NCBI GenBank assembly: GCA_910584715.1
Contig: CAJUAN010000020.1
Span: 1-45,974 of the forward strand
Source: an uncultured Oscillospiraceae bacterium
Lineage (GTDB): Bacteria; Bacillota; Clostridia; Oscillospirales; Ruminococcaceae
Length of the DNA stretch: 45,974 nucleotides
Reading direction: 5' to 3'
Numbering within the stretch: position 1 is the first letter of the stretch; every line of letters starts with the position of its first letter. A model generated the notes under the pieces. It was not told the origin of the DNA and did not search any database. It saw only the letters and a list, made by a program, of their open reading frames with translations. The position numbers and the translations under genes were made by a program. Positions 23,753-31,524 of this stretch are shown here, piece by piece.

Positions 23753-25258
23753 ATGCATATTTGGGACAGAAAAAAATTTTGTCTGGGACTCACGGCGGCG
23801 CTTCTTACCGCGTCGTCGTCGATTTTCGTTTCCTGCCGTAAGATAGATGAAGAAGCGCCCGAACAGATATATTACATAGAAGCTTCGGAACGCTTTTATA
23901 TTACCGAGGAAATTTCCGAAACGGAACCGGAATTTTTAACAGAAATTTCCGGAACGGGAGAAACAAGCGATACGGAAGAGTCTACAACGGAAACGGAAAC
24001 GGAAACAGAAACGGATACGGAACCCGAAACCGAATCGGAAACTGAACCGGAAACTGAAACTGAAACTAAAACTGAGACTGAAACTGAAATTGAGACTACA
24101 ACCGAATCCGCTTCCGAGACCACGGTTGAAATTACAACTGAGACCGAACCTGCAACGGAGATCGTTACCGAGACCCTGTCAGGTACGGAGGAACCTGTAA
24201 CGGACATTCAGCCTGTCCAATCGGCGCTTTATGAAATGAGCTATCCTGCGGATGATACTTTCGTCAAGCCTCTCGGAAGAACCTTTATGAGGGACAGAGC
24301 GCGTATTCTTTCCCACACCTGTTCGGGAGTGGAATTCGCTTTCAGGGGGACGTCTGCGGATATCACCCTTACCAGCAACTGCAAGGCTTCAAAGGCACGG
24401 GCGGCGTTCTATGTTGACGGCGAGCTTGTGAAGGATACTATGCTCAACAGCAAGGAGGAGACCTTCAGAATATTTGAAAGCGACGAACCGAGGAACTGCA
24501 TAATTTCCGTTGTGAAGCTTTCGGAGGCGGCTTATTCCAACATAGGCGTGAAAAGCATAAACGTTACCTCCGAATACGGGATAATTCCAACTCCTGCAAG
24601 GAAGCACAAGATAGAGTTTATCGGGGACAGCATTACCTGCGGTTACGGCGTGGACGCCGCAGACCAGTATGAAGCGTTCTCCACAACGAACGAAAACGGT
24701 GCAAAAACCTATGCCGCACTTGTGGGGAAACATTTTAAGGCGGATTACAACATTATTTCCTGGAGCGGTATCGGGGTGTATTCCTCCTATACCGAGTCCT
24801 CGAAGCCCAATCAAAGCTTTTTGTTGCCGCCTATTTACGGCAAGACCGCTCCCAATGAGCTTTCCAACGATATGTGGGATTTCACTCAATGGCAGCCCGA
24901 TCTGGTGGTTATTAATCTGGGTACGAACGATAATACATGGACGAAAGGTATTCAGGACCGCGCCGATATTTTTGGGGAAGCGTACTATAAGTTTATTGAG
25001 CAGGTGAGGGAGGCTAATCCCAACGCCTACATAATCTGTTCCCTCGGGGTAATGGGCAGCAAGCTTCTTCCGGAAATAAAAGAGCAGGTGGCGCTGTACT
25101 CGGCTAATACGGGGGACTACAGGATAACCACCTTTGAGTTCGATTACCGGGACGGCGTAAACGACGGCTTCGGAGCGGGTTTTCACCCAAGCGCGGTAAC
25201 TCACCAGAAAATGGCGGATAAACTGATACCGTTTATTTCAGAGCTTCTTGGTTGGTAA
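23753..25258 (+). CDS. CE2-like acetyl esterase lipoprotein
   Basis: 501 residues with a lipoprotein signal (FVSC, Cys about 28), a long Thr/Glu linker (about 60-145), an N-terminal beta-sandwich (about 165-285, GRTFMRDRARILSHTCSGVEF) and an SGNH catalytic domain (about 285-500). Visible blocks are FIGDSITCGYG (catalytic Ser), NLGTNDN and GFHPSAVTHQKMA (catalytic His). This two-domain order is that of carbohydrate esterase family 2, which deacetylates xylan, glucomannan and related glycans. GGAGG seven bases before the ATG. It ends an operon with the preceding esterase. Likely role is deacetylation of plant or wall polysaccharide at the cell surface; the true substrate is unknown. Confidence 0.85.
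   Translation: MHIWDRKKFCLGLTAALLTASSSIFVSCRKIDEEAPEQIYYIEASERFYITEEISETEPEFLTEISGTGETSDTEESTTETETETETDTEPETESETEPETETETKTETETEIETTTESASETTVEITTETEPATEIVTETLSGTEEPVTDIQPVQSALYEMSYPADDTFVKPLGRTFMRDRARILSHTCSGVEFAFRGTSADITLTSNCKASKARAAFYVDGELVKDTMLNSKEETFRIFESDEPRNCIISVVKLSEAAYSNIGVKSINVTSEYGIIPTPARKHKIEFIGDSITCGYGVDAADQYEAFSTTNENGAKTYAALVGKHFKADYNIISWSGIGVYSSYTESSKPNQSFLLPPIYGKTAPNELSNDMWDFTQWQPDLVVINLGTNDNTWTKGIQDRADIFGEAYYKFIEQVREANPNAYIICSLGVMGSKLLPEIKEQVALYSANTGDYRITTFEFDYRDGVNDGFGAGFHPSAVTHQKMADKLIPFISELLGW
23971..24174 (+). repeat. Low-complexity Thr-Glu coding tract
   Basis: Runs of GAAAC(G/T/C) hexamers encode alternating Thr-Glu residues. It is a flexible linker and a likely site of slippage and of O-glycosylation. 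Confidence 0.8.
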
Positions 25259-25349
25259 ATACGGCAGAAACAGACTTTTTAAAGCAACAAGTTTTGTGAA
25301 AACTGTACAAAAAACACTAATATTATTCTGCAAGGAAATTTATATAAAA

Positions 25350-25367
25350 TTGTGGACTTTTTAACAA
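25350..25367. promoter_or_regulatory. Rex-like operator
   Basis: TTGTGGACTTTTTAACAA matches the clostridial Rex consensus TTGTTAANNNNTTAACAA except at two positions. It covers the -35 box of the alcohol dehydrogenase promoter, so NADH-sensing Rex would block transcription at low NADH/NAD+. Confidence 0.65.
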
Positions 25368-25381
25368 AAATATTGTATACT
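25353..25381 (+). promoter_or_regulatory. Promoter of the alcohol dehydrogenase gene
   Basis: TGGACT, 17 bases, TATACT; overlaps the Rex-like site. Confidence 0.6.
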
Positions 25382-25390
25382 ATATACATA

Positions 25391-25427
25391 AAAGCGCGGC
25401 TTCGGAAATATTCGTATTCCGCGCTTT
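25391..25427 (+). repeat. Leader hairpin before the alcohol dehydrogenase gene
   Basis: AAAGCGCGG and CCGCGCTTT pair perfectly at the very 5' end of the predicted transcript. It may stabilise the mRNA or attenuate; the U-tract is short. Confidence 0.5.
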
Positions 25428-25534
25428 CCTGTACCGATACGCGGTAAAAGCAATGATAAAGGATTTGCTTAAACGCGGCTCGGTCATATGACGTCACGCT
25501 TCGGACAAACAATACTATAATTAAAAAGGAGCAG

Positions 25535-26686
25535 ATGAAAATGAACAGGTTTATTCTCAACGAAACTTCTTACCACGGAGCAGGGGCTGTCGCAGCTATC
25601 AAGGATGAAGCCGTCGGCAGAGGCTTTAAAAAGGCTTTGGTTTGTTCCGACCCCGATCTTATCAAGTTCGGCGTTACCAAAAAGGTTACCGATATACTTG
25701 ACGGAGCAGGTCTTGCTTACGATATTTTTTCCGAGATCAAGCCCAATCCAACCATTGAAAACGTTCAGGCAGGCGTTGCAGCTTTCAAGGCAGCGGGCGC
25801 GGACTATATAATTGCTATCGGCGGAGGCTCCTCTATGGACACTGCTAAGGCTGTGGGAATCATCATAAACAATCCCGATTTTGCCGATGTAAGAAGCCTT
25901 GAGGGCGTTGCCGATACCAAAAACAAGTGCGTACCTATTTTTGCGGTACCTACAACAGCCGGAACTGCCGCAGAGGTAACGATAAACTATGTTATCACAG
26001 ACGCTGAAAAGAACCGCAAAATGGTTTGCGTAGACCCCCATGACATTCCTGTGGTTGCATTTGTCGATCCCGACATGATGGAAACAATGCCAAAGAGCCT
26101 TACTGCCGCTACCGGTATGGACGCTCTCACACACGCTATCGAGGGCTACATAACTCTCGGGGCATGGGAGCTTTCGGATATGTTCCACCTCAAGGCAATT
26201 GAAATTATTTCCAGAAGTCTCCGCGGAGCTGTTGCTAATACCAAGGAGGGCAGATTGGATATGGCTCTCGGTCAGTATGTTGCAGGAATGGGCTTCTCCA
26301 ATGTTGGACTGGGCATAGTTCACTCCATGGCTCACCCTCTTGGCGCACTGTATGATACTCCCCACGGAGTTGCAAACGCTATAATCCTGCCTACCGTTAT
26401 GGAGTACAACGCTCCCGCAACAGGCGAAAAGTACCGCGAGATTGCCCGCGCTATGGGCGTAAAGGGCGTTGACGATATGTCCCAGGAGGAGTACCGCAAG
26501 GCTGCTATCGACGCTGTTAAGCAGCTTTCGCAGGACGTTGGAATCCCCGCTGACCTGAAAGACATTGTTAAACCCGAAGATATCCCGTTCCTTGCACAGT
26601 CTGCATACGACGACGCGTGCCGTCCCGGAAACCCGAGAGATACTTCCGTTGAAGAGATCACGGAGCTTTACAAATCACTTCTGTAA
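25535..26686 (+). CDS. fucO: Iron-dependent alcohol dehydrogenase (lactaldehyde reductase type)
   Basis: Group III alcohol dehydrogenase of 383 residues, matching FucO in length. The NAD-binding motif GGGSSMDTAKA (about 97-107) and PTTAGTAAEVT lie in the Rossmann half. The metal ligands Asp and His in DALTHAIEGY and two His in HSMAHPLGALYDTPHG lie in the helical half. It reduces lactaldehyde to propanediol or a similar aldehyde to alcohol, regenerating NAD+. AAGGAG is three bases before ATG 25535. It is monocistronic, with a Rex-like operator and leader hairpin upstream. The exact substrate is open; no fucose or rhamnose genes adjoin it. Confidence 0.88.
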   Translation: MKMNRFILNETSYHGAGAVAAIKDEAVGRGFKKALVCSDPDLIKFGVTKKVTDILDGAGLAYDIFSEIKPNPTIENVQAGVAAFKAAGADYIIAIGGGSSMDTAKAVGIIINNPDFADVRSLEGVADTKNKCVPIFAVPTTAGTAAEVTINYVITDAEKNRKMVCVDPHDIPVVAFVDPDMMETMPKSLTAATGMDALTHAIEGYITLGAWELSDMFHLKAIEIISRSLRGAVANTKEGRLDMALGQYVAGMGFSNVGLGIVHSMAHPLGALYDTPHGVANAIILPTVMEYNAPATGEKYREIARAMGVKGVDDMSQEEYRKAAIDAVKQLSQDVGIPADLKDIVKPEDIPFLAQSAYDDACRPGNPRDTSVEEITELYKSLL

Positions 26687-26699
26687 AATATCATATCTC

Positions 26700-26761
26700 C
26701 GCCGTCCGAAAGCGTGCAGCAATTACGTTCCGTATACAGTCTGCCGTGCTGTCGGACGGCG
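26700..26761 (+). terminator. Probable terminator after the alcohol dehydrogenase gene
   Basis: CGCCGTCCGA and TCGGACGGCG form a 10-bp stem around a 42-base loop that can also pair. The following T-run is weak. The gap 26762-26956 is very AT-rich with several TATAAT-like boxes, and holds no gene. Confidence 0.5.
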
Positions 26762-26964
26762 ATTTCTATAAAAAATTTACTGCAATAATTTGTGCAAAAA
26801 ACATATAAAAATTATGCAGCATATTGCTGATTTTATAAAATTTATTCTAAATTAACATATTATTCACAAATAAAACGGTAAAAAAATATATAATTATAAT
26901 GTATAGTATTTGAATTTTATTTTAATATTTACTGTGATACATAGATAATTATACGATAGGAGGG

Positions 26965-26990
26965 TTTGCCGCGTTATCTGCTGCGGCAAA
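26965..26990 (+). promoter_or_regulatory. Hairpin between two Shine-Dalgarno sequences
   Basis: TTTGCCGC and GCGGCAAA form an 8-bp stem between AGGAGGG (26957-26964) and the proximal GAGGTG before ATG 26999. It could tune translation of the flavodoxin-domain protein or be a protein-binding site. Confidence 0.45.
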
Positions 26991-26998
26991 GAGGTGAA

Positions 26999-29437
26999 AT
27001 GAAAAAGATTGCTGTTGTGTATTCATCAAAATCAGGACATACAAAGCAGTATGCCGACTGGCTCAAGGAAGAGATCGACGATGTTGACGTTATTCCCGCA
27101 GCGACTTTCAGTCCGTCCCAGACTATGGCGTATAAGCTGATTATTTTTGCCTGCGGAGTTTACGGCGACAAGCTTTCCATAATGGATTTTGTAAAGAAAA
27201 ATATTACCGCAATGGCTCCGCAGAAAACGATGATTATGGCGGTAAGCTGGTATACAAACGATTCAGAGGAAGCCCAAAAGAAGCTTATAGAGGAAAATTA
27301 TCCTGAACAGTTTAAAAATACCGTTCCGCTTTTTGTTCTGAACAGCGGTATTGACAAGAAATCGCTTTCAGCAATGGATAAGATGAAACTTACGGCAGCT
27401 CAGGTAATGATAGACAAAAAGGACGGCAGGAGTTCCGATGATATCAACGCGTTGGCAATTATAAAGGGATACTCTGATCAGACCTCAAAGGATAACCTTG
27501 CTTCAATAAAGCAGGCAATAGATGTGTTTTTCAACCCGCCCAAAGCAGCGAGTCCTGCTGCTTCGGCAGTGCAGTCGATCAAGCCTGCGGCAACGTCTGC
27601 TCCGGCGGCAAGACCTTCCCTCGAGCCTGCTCCGAAACCCGCTTCTGCTCCTAAGCCAATGGACGTTTCGGAAATGAAAAGCGATGCGGACGCGCTCAGT
27701 TCGCTGGAGAACGCTTTCAAAGCCCTTAAAGCTCCGAAAGCTCCCGAGCCTAAATCAGGGTCTGTTCAGACTCCTCAGCCAAAGCCTGCCCCGGTTCCTC
27801 CTCAGCCTAAAGCGGAACCTAAGCCTGAACCTGCGCCCGCACCGGTTCCACAGCCTAAACCCAAGCCTAAAGTTGACCCGGTCAAGGCTTCTGTGGCTTC
27901 TTCAGTAAAAGACGCTATTGCCGCATTAAGCAGCGGTGAAATGAACACCAATTATACACCGGCGCCGACATTTGAGATTGATGATGCTGATGCGGATACA
28001 TATTCTGAGGCTGTTGCGGACAGCATTATGCTCATTAATCAAACGGTTGCTGCTTCCAAATCCTCAGAGCCCACGTCTTCAAAGCCTCCTGTACAACAGG
28101 AAGTCAAACCTATTGAAGCGGCTGCTCCTAAGCCTGTACAGCAGGAAGTCAAACCTATTGAAGCGGCTGCTCCTAAGCCTGTACAGCAGGAAGTCAAACC
28201 TATTGAAGCGGTTGCTCCTAAGCCTGTACAGCAGGAAGTTAAATCAGCTGATTCTGCGGCTGAAACGCCTCAGCCGACTCAACGTAAAAACAGTTACATG
28301 GAGCTTTTTGCAAAACGCAGACGTAATACAGAAGAATCTTCCGTATCACCTGCCTCTGCTGCTCCTGTTGCTCCCGCAGCTCCTTATGAGACCAAATCGT
28401 CTCCTGAAAAAGCAACTTCGGCTCAGACAGTTCCTGCCGCTGATGTTTCCGCTGCCCCTGCATCTCAGACAGTAAGGCAAACGGCAGCTCCTCAGGCTGT
28501 AAAACCAGTTTCTTCTGTAGCTTCAACGGCTGCCGCAAAACCTGCGGCTTCACCAAAGCCTGTTGTACAAACTGCTCCGAGAGCTGCTGCACAGTCGTCT
28601 GTAAGACCTGCGTCTAAGCCGGCAGCTCCTGTTGCTCCCGCAGCCCCGGGGAAATCAAGCGACGCTGTTATCGATTTCGATTTTATCATGGACGACGGCC
28701 CTGTCCCCACTGTTGAAATTCCAAATCCGGAACCGGTTTCCGCTCCTGCGGCCTCAGCTCCGAGCATAGATATGGACGTTTACGACTTTATTTCCGAGGA
28801 CAACTCAAAGCCTGCGGTAAGCAGCAGAGCTATGAATGCCGTTCAGGATCTTGCAAAAGCTAAGGCTGAAGCAGAAAAGGAAAAGCTTAAAGCCGCTGCA
28901 AAAACGGAAGCAAACGACGATATCTTAGAGAAAATGAAACGTGATATTGAAGCTCTTGCTCAGGAAAGCGAGCATGAGATCGAAGTTGTATCGGAAACTC
29001 CCGCTGAAACTGTTTCGGATGAGGACGACGAGGGACTTGAAGGTTTTACATTTTCCAATGATATCGAATACGATCTTGAAGCTGAATTTTCTGAACCTGT
29101 GGACATGACTTCTCAGAAGAAAGTACAGGAAAAGGAGTCCAAAACAAATTTGGATATCCGAAAGCTTCAAGAGGAGATCAACGCTTCTATCGAACAAAAC
29201 AAGGCTACCAAAGAAAAAATGGAAAAGCGTTACGGCAAAAGAGAGAAAGAGGAATACCACAATCCGTTTGCCGTTCAGTTTGAGGAGGACGAAAGCAAGA
29301 GCAAAAAGAAAAAGAAAACTGTTGAGGTCAAGCGTCTTGCTGATCCGATCGATCCCGATGTTTTCTTTAACAAGGCGGGCAAGGATTATGATTCCACGCC
29401 CGGAGCTATGCCGGAGATCAAATTCAGAAACAGATAA
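26999..29437 (+). CDS. Flavodoxin-domain protein with long disordered repeat tail
   Basis: 812 residues. Residues 1-175 are a flavodoxin-like domain: the phosphate loop SSKSGHTKQYA, the IFACGVYGDKL segment and MIMAVSWYTND suggest FMN binding. Residues about 180-640 are rich in Pro, Ala, Ser, Lys and Val, without predicted structure, and include three 15-residue tandem repeats. The last 170 residues are charged, with a coiled coil (IRKLQEEINASIEQNKATKEKM) and the end PIDPDVFFNKAGKDYD. No signal peptide or membrane segment is present. ATG 26999 follows GAGGTG. It is a single gene between terminators. I know no family with this order; a scaffold that positions a flavin domain is one guess. Confidence 0.7.
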   Translation: MKKIAVVYSSKSGHTKQYADWLKEEIDDVDVIPAATFSPSQTMAYKLIIFACGVYGDKLSIMDFVKKNITAMAPQKTMIMAVSWYTNDSEEAQKKLIEENYPEQFKNTVPLFVLNSGIDKKSLSAMDKMKLTAAQVMIDKKDGRSSDDINALAIIKGYSDQTSKDNLASIKQAIDVFFNPPKAASPAASAVQSIKPAATSAPAARPSLEPAPKPASAPKPMDVSEMKSDADALSSLENAFKALKAPKAPEPKSGSVQTPQPKPAPVPPQPKAEPKPEPAPAPVPQPKPKPKVDPVKASVASSVKDAIAALSSGEMNTNYTPAPTFEIDDADADTYSEAVADSIMLINQTVAASKSSEPTSSKPPVQQEVKPIEAAAPKPVQQEVKPIEAAAPKPVQQEVKPIEAVAPKPVQQEVKSADSAAETPQPTQRKNSYMELFAKRRRNTEESSVSPASAAPVAPAAPYETKSSPEKATSAQTVPAADVSAAPASQTVRQTAAPQAVKPVSSVASTAAAKPAASPKPVVQTAPRAAAQSSVRPASKPAAPVAPAAPGKSSDAVIDFDFIMDDGPVPTVEIPNPEPVSAPAASAPSIDMDVYDFISEDNSKPAVSSRAMNAVQDLAKAKAEAEKEKLKAAAKTEANDDILEKMKRDIEALAQESEHEIEVVSETPAETVSDEDDEGLEGFTFSNDIEYDLEAEFSEPVDMTSQKKVQEKESKTNLDIRKLQEEINASIEQNKATKEKMEKRYGKREKEEYHNPFAVQFEEDESKSKKKKKTVEVKRLADPIDPDVFFNKAGKDYDSTPGAMPEIKFRNR
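28088..28243 (+). repeat. Near-identical 45-base tandem repeats in the coding region
   Basis: Copies start at 28088, 28133, 28178 and 28223 (last partial, 21 bases). Each codes PVQQEVKPIEAAAPK. The copies differ by only one or two bases, so expansion is recent and length may vary between strains. Confidence 0.9.
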
Positions 29438-29440
29438 TAT

Positions 29441-29476
29441 AAAGTTCAGCCCGGAAATATTCCCGGGCTGAACTTT
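29441..29476. terminator. Bidirectional terminator between flavodoxin-domain gene and pepV
   Basis: AAAGTTCAGCCCGG and CCGGGCTGAACTTT form a perfect 14-bp stem with an 8-base loop and T/A flanks. It overlaps the pepV stop codon by two bases. Confidence 0.9.
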
Positions 29477-30839
29477 ATTTAACTTCACACAGCGAACAAA
29501 TCGCCGCGGCAAAAATTTTTGCATTTTTTATAAGACTTTCACGGCTGACTGATTCGTCCGCGCCGTGCATATTGTTTTCCTCCCCGGGAAATTCCGCGCC
29601 GAAAGCCACGCCGTTTTCCGTTTCGTGGACGTATGTCCCGCCGCCGATAGCAACGCAGTATCCCTTTTTTTCCGTAACAAGCTCGTAGACTTCCAGCAGC
29701 TTTTTTATCAGCGGGCTGTCCTCCGGAACATAGTGCGGTTCGGAAATCATATCCGCATTCATTTCAATTCCAGAAGCTGCCGCTTTTTCCGCAAGAGCCG
29801 CCAGTATCTCCCCGCTTGTCTTTGTGACAGGGAAGCGCACGTCCTGTTTGGCTTCAAGTATTCCGTCCGAACAGCTTAGCACGCTCAAAACCGTGGTGAG
29901 TCCTCCCGAAATTTCGTCGGAGCATTTTATTCCCGCCGCCGCTCCGTCCGTCTTGCCGTAGGGGAACATACCCGACAGCGCGTTCAGAGCCGTGTTCCCG
30001 CATATTTCCGAAACTACCGAAATAAGCGCGGTAACGGCGTTTGTTCCGTTTTCGGGTGTGGAAGCGTGTGCGCCCTTTCCTTTTGTGGTAATTTTGGTCG
30101 TTCCGTCGGAATATTCGGCGGTGATCGTTACTCCGTTGAATTTTGAGGTGTACTCCGAAATATCCGCATTGGGTATATCAAGCACAGCCTCGGCGTATTC
30201 GGGGACAGCGTTTACAGCCTTTCCTCCCGAAAGAGAGATAATTTCAGGACAAACCGCAAGCCTGTAGCTCACGCGAAGCATACCCTTTTCGGCGTTTATC
30301 ACGGGATACGAACCGTCGGGAGTGAAAAGCATTTCGGGAAGCTTTTCCTTTTTGCGGTAGTACGCCAGATCAGCCGAACCGTTTTCCTCATTGGTACCAA
30401 AAATAAGGCGGAAATTTTTCGCAGGCTTGATACCTACGGCTTTCAAAGCCTTTACCGCAAACAGAACCGCCGCCGCGGGACCCTTGTCGTCGATAGCTCC
30501 CCTGCCGTAAAGCCTGCCGTTTTTTTCGGTCAGGTCAAAGGGCGGGACGCTCCAGCCGCTTCCCTCGGGGACAACATCTAAATGGCAAAGTATTCCAAGC
30601 TCGGGAGTTTTATTGGCGGGATAAAAATCCGCCGTTCCCACATAGTTGTCGATATTGCGGACATGGAGCCCCGCTTCGGAGCACATTTCAAGCATTTCTC
30701 CGAGAGCGCGGGCGGGCATTTCCCCGAAAGGAGCGTTCTCGGAGGCTTCACCCATTACCGAGGGAATACGCACAAGTCTGCGCAGGTCGGAGATCATTTC
30801 CGACCCGTGGGAGTCGATATATGAAAAAATTTTATCCAT
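29475..30839 (-). CDS. pepV: M20-family dipeptidase (PepV/Sapep)
   Basis: Cytoplasmic zinc dipeptidase of 454 residues. Metal and catalytic motifs are visible: HLDVVPEG (His, Asp), GAIDDKGPAAA (bridging Asp), EENGSADL (catalytic Glu pair) and, near the C-terminus, GGTYVHETENGVAFG. The lid insertion (about 180-300) is of the PepV type. It cleaves dipeptides with broad N-terminal specificity and feeds peptide-derived amino acids to metabolism. The start is ATG 30839, preceded by AAAGGG; an upstream extension in frame overlaps the HTH gene and has no family similarity. Its transcript probably includes the HTH gene, 16 bases upstream. Confidence 0.9.
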   Translation of the reverse strand: MDKIFSYIDSHGSEMISDLRRLVRIPSVMGEASENAPFGEMPARALGEMLEMCSEAGLHVRNIDNYVGTADFYPANKTPELGILCHLDVVPEGSGWSVPPFDLTEKNGRLYGRGAIDDKGPAAAVLFAVKALKAVGIKPAKNFRLIFGTNEENGSADLAYYRKKEKLPEMLFTPDGSYPVINAEKGMLRVSYRLAVCPEIISLSGGKAVNAVPEYAEAVLDIPNADISEYTSKFNGVTITAEYSDGTTKITTKGKGAHASTPENGTNAVTALISVVSEICGNTALNALSGMFPYGKTDGAAAGIKCSDEISGGLTTVLSVLSCSDGILEAKQDVRFPVTKTSGEILAALAEKAAASGIEMNADMISEPHYVPEDSPLIKKLLEVYELVTEKKGYCVAIGGGTYVHETENGVAFGAEFPGEENNMHGADESVSRESLIKNAKIFAAAICSLCEVK

Positions 30840-30855
30840 AGGCTTGCCCTTTCGG

Positions 30856-31071
30856 TTAATCTTTTTCATCGGGAACATATTCGAGAATATCCCCGGGCTG
30901 GCAGTTAAGCAGCTTGCAAAGCCGAGTGATATTGTCTGTTGATACCATTTCACCGGTTCTGAATTTTTGGAGGGTGCTTTCGCTCATAAGTTTTTCATTT
31001 CGGATTCTTGTTGAATTATACCCTCTTTCTTTTAGAGCAGCAAGAATGTTGAATCTATATATCATCGGCAT
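30856..31071 (-). CDS. Short XRE-type HTH regulator upstream of pepV
   Basis: 71-residue single-domain HTH_26/XRE regulator: FNILAALKERGYNSTRIRNEK, the HTH region LMSESTLQKFRTGEMVSTDNI and the LLNCQPGDILEYVPDE end are family hallmarks. GAGGTGATGCT precedes ATG 31071. It is cotranscribed with pepV. An array of half-sites in the upstream divergent promoter is the likely operator, so it probably controls itself, pepV and the gene on the other side. The ligand, if any, is unknown. Confidence 0.8.
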   Translation of the reverse strand: MPMIYRFNILAALKERGYNSTRIRNEKLMSESTLQKFRTGEMVSTDNITRLCKLLNCQPGDILEYVPDEKD

Positions 31072-31135
31072 AGCATCACCTCACTATATTATATATTCAT
31101 TTTTTATTTAAAAACACTGTTATTTCATACAAATT

Positions 31136-31178
31136 TTTACACCTTGGTTCGTGTAAAGCGCCGATTGACTTACACGAA
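31136..31178. promoter_or_regulatory. Three-part inverted-repeat operator in a divergent promoter
   Basis: TTTACAC (31136-31142), GTGTAAA (31151-31157) and TTACACG (31170-31176) alternate in direction. The pair TTCGTGTAA/TTACACGAA (31148-31156, 31170-31178) is a perfect 9-bp inverted repeat. The last half-site overlaps the -35 box of the plus-strand promoter by one base. Confidence 0.6.
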
Positions 31179-31193
31179 TAATCATGTTATAAT
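31165..31193 (+). promoter_or_regulatory. Promoter of the small helical-protein gene
   Basis: TTGACT, 17 bases, TATAAT; the operator half-site TTACACG starts within its -35 box. Confidence 0.75.
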
Positions 31194-31275
31194 ATAATCA
31201 TAATCAACTAAAGCAATCCCTTAAAATAACAACCATTATTTAGTAGGTTTGCTATAATTACAAAGGAGAATCACT

Positions 31276-31524
31276 ATGGAAATGCCAACATTACAAGACA
31301 TATTTTACTGCATGAACGGCGAGGAGACCTCTTCTCCCGAGCTTGATGACGAAATGAGAGCCATGCTGGGCTATCTTGAACACATGACAGAAAAAAGAAA
31401 ACTTAAAAAATCCATCGCAAAAAATATCGCCTGCTCAGCGGAAGATATTTCCAGAATCGCTAAATGCGCAGGTTTTGCCCTTGGATTTTCAGTCGCGGTA
31501 AGACTTTTTGTCCTGCGGGATTAA
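31276..31524 (+). CDS. Small helical protein, DUF6809-like
   Basis: 82 residues, mostly helical, with a charged middle (LEHMTEKRKLKKSIA) and the end FALGFSVAVRLFVL. This end resembles the small DUF6809-type proteins of gut Firmicutes that finish with F-x-x-G-F-x-x-x-x-R; the assignment is tentative. AAAGGAG is seven bases from the ATG. It is expressed divergently from the XRE regulator and is probably under its control. Its stop codon overlaps the fabV stop codon on the other strand (shared TTAA). Function unknown. Confidence 0.65.
   Translation: MEMPTLQDIFYCMNGEETSSPELDDEMRAMLGYLEHMTEKRKLKKSIAKNIACSAEDISRIAKCAGFALGFSVAVRLFVLRD

Noticed and set aside
23896..24207. Minus-strand frame rich in Val-Ser repeats
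   Set aside because: It is the complement of the Thr-Glu linker coding tract.
25294..25310. A second Rex-like site, TTGTGAAAACTGTACAA
   Set aside because: The half-site spacing is three rather than four and it lies off the promoter; too weak to claim.
28088..28243. CRISPR-like repeat array
   Set aside because: The 45-base units are adjacent without spacers and lie in frame in a coding region.
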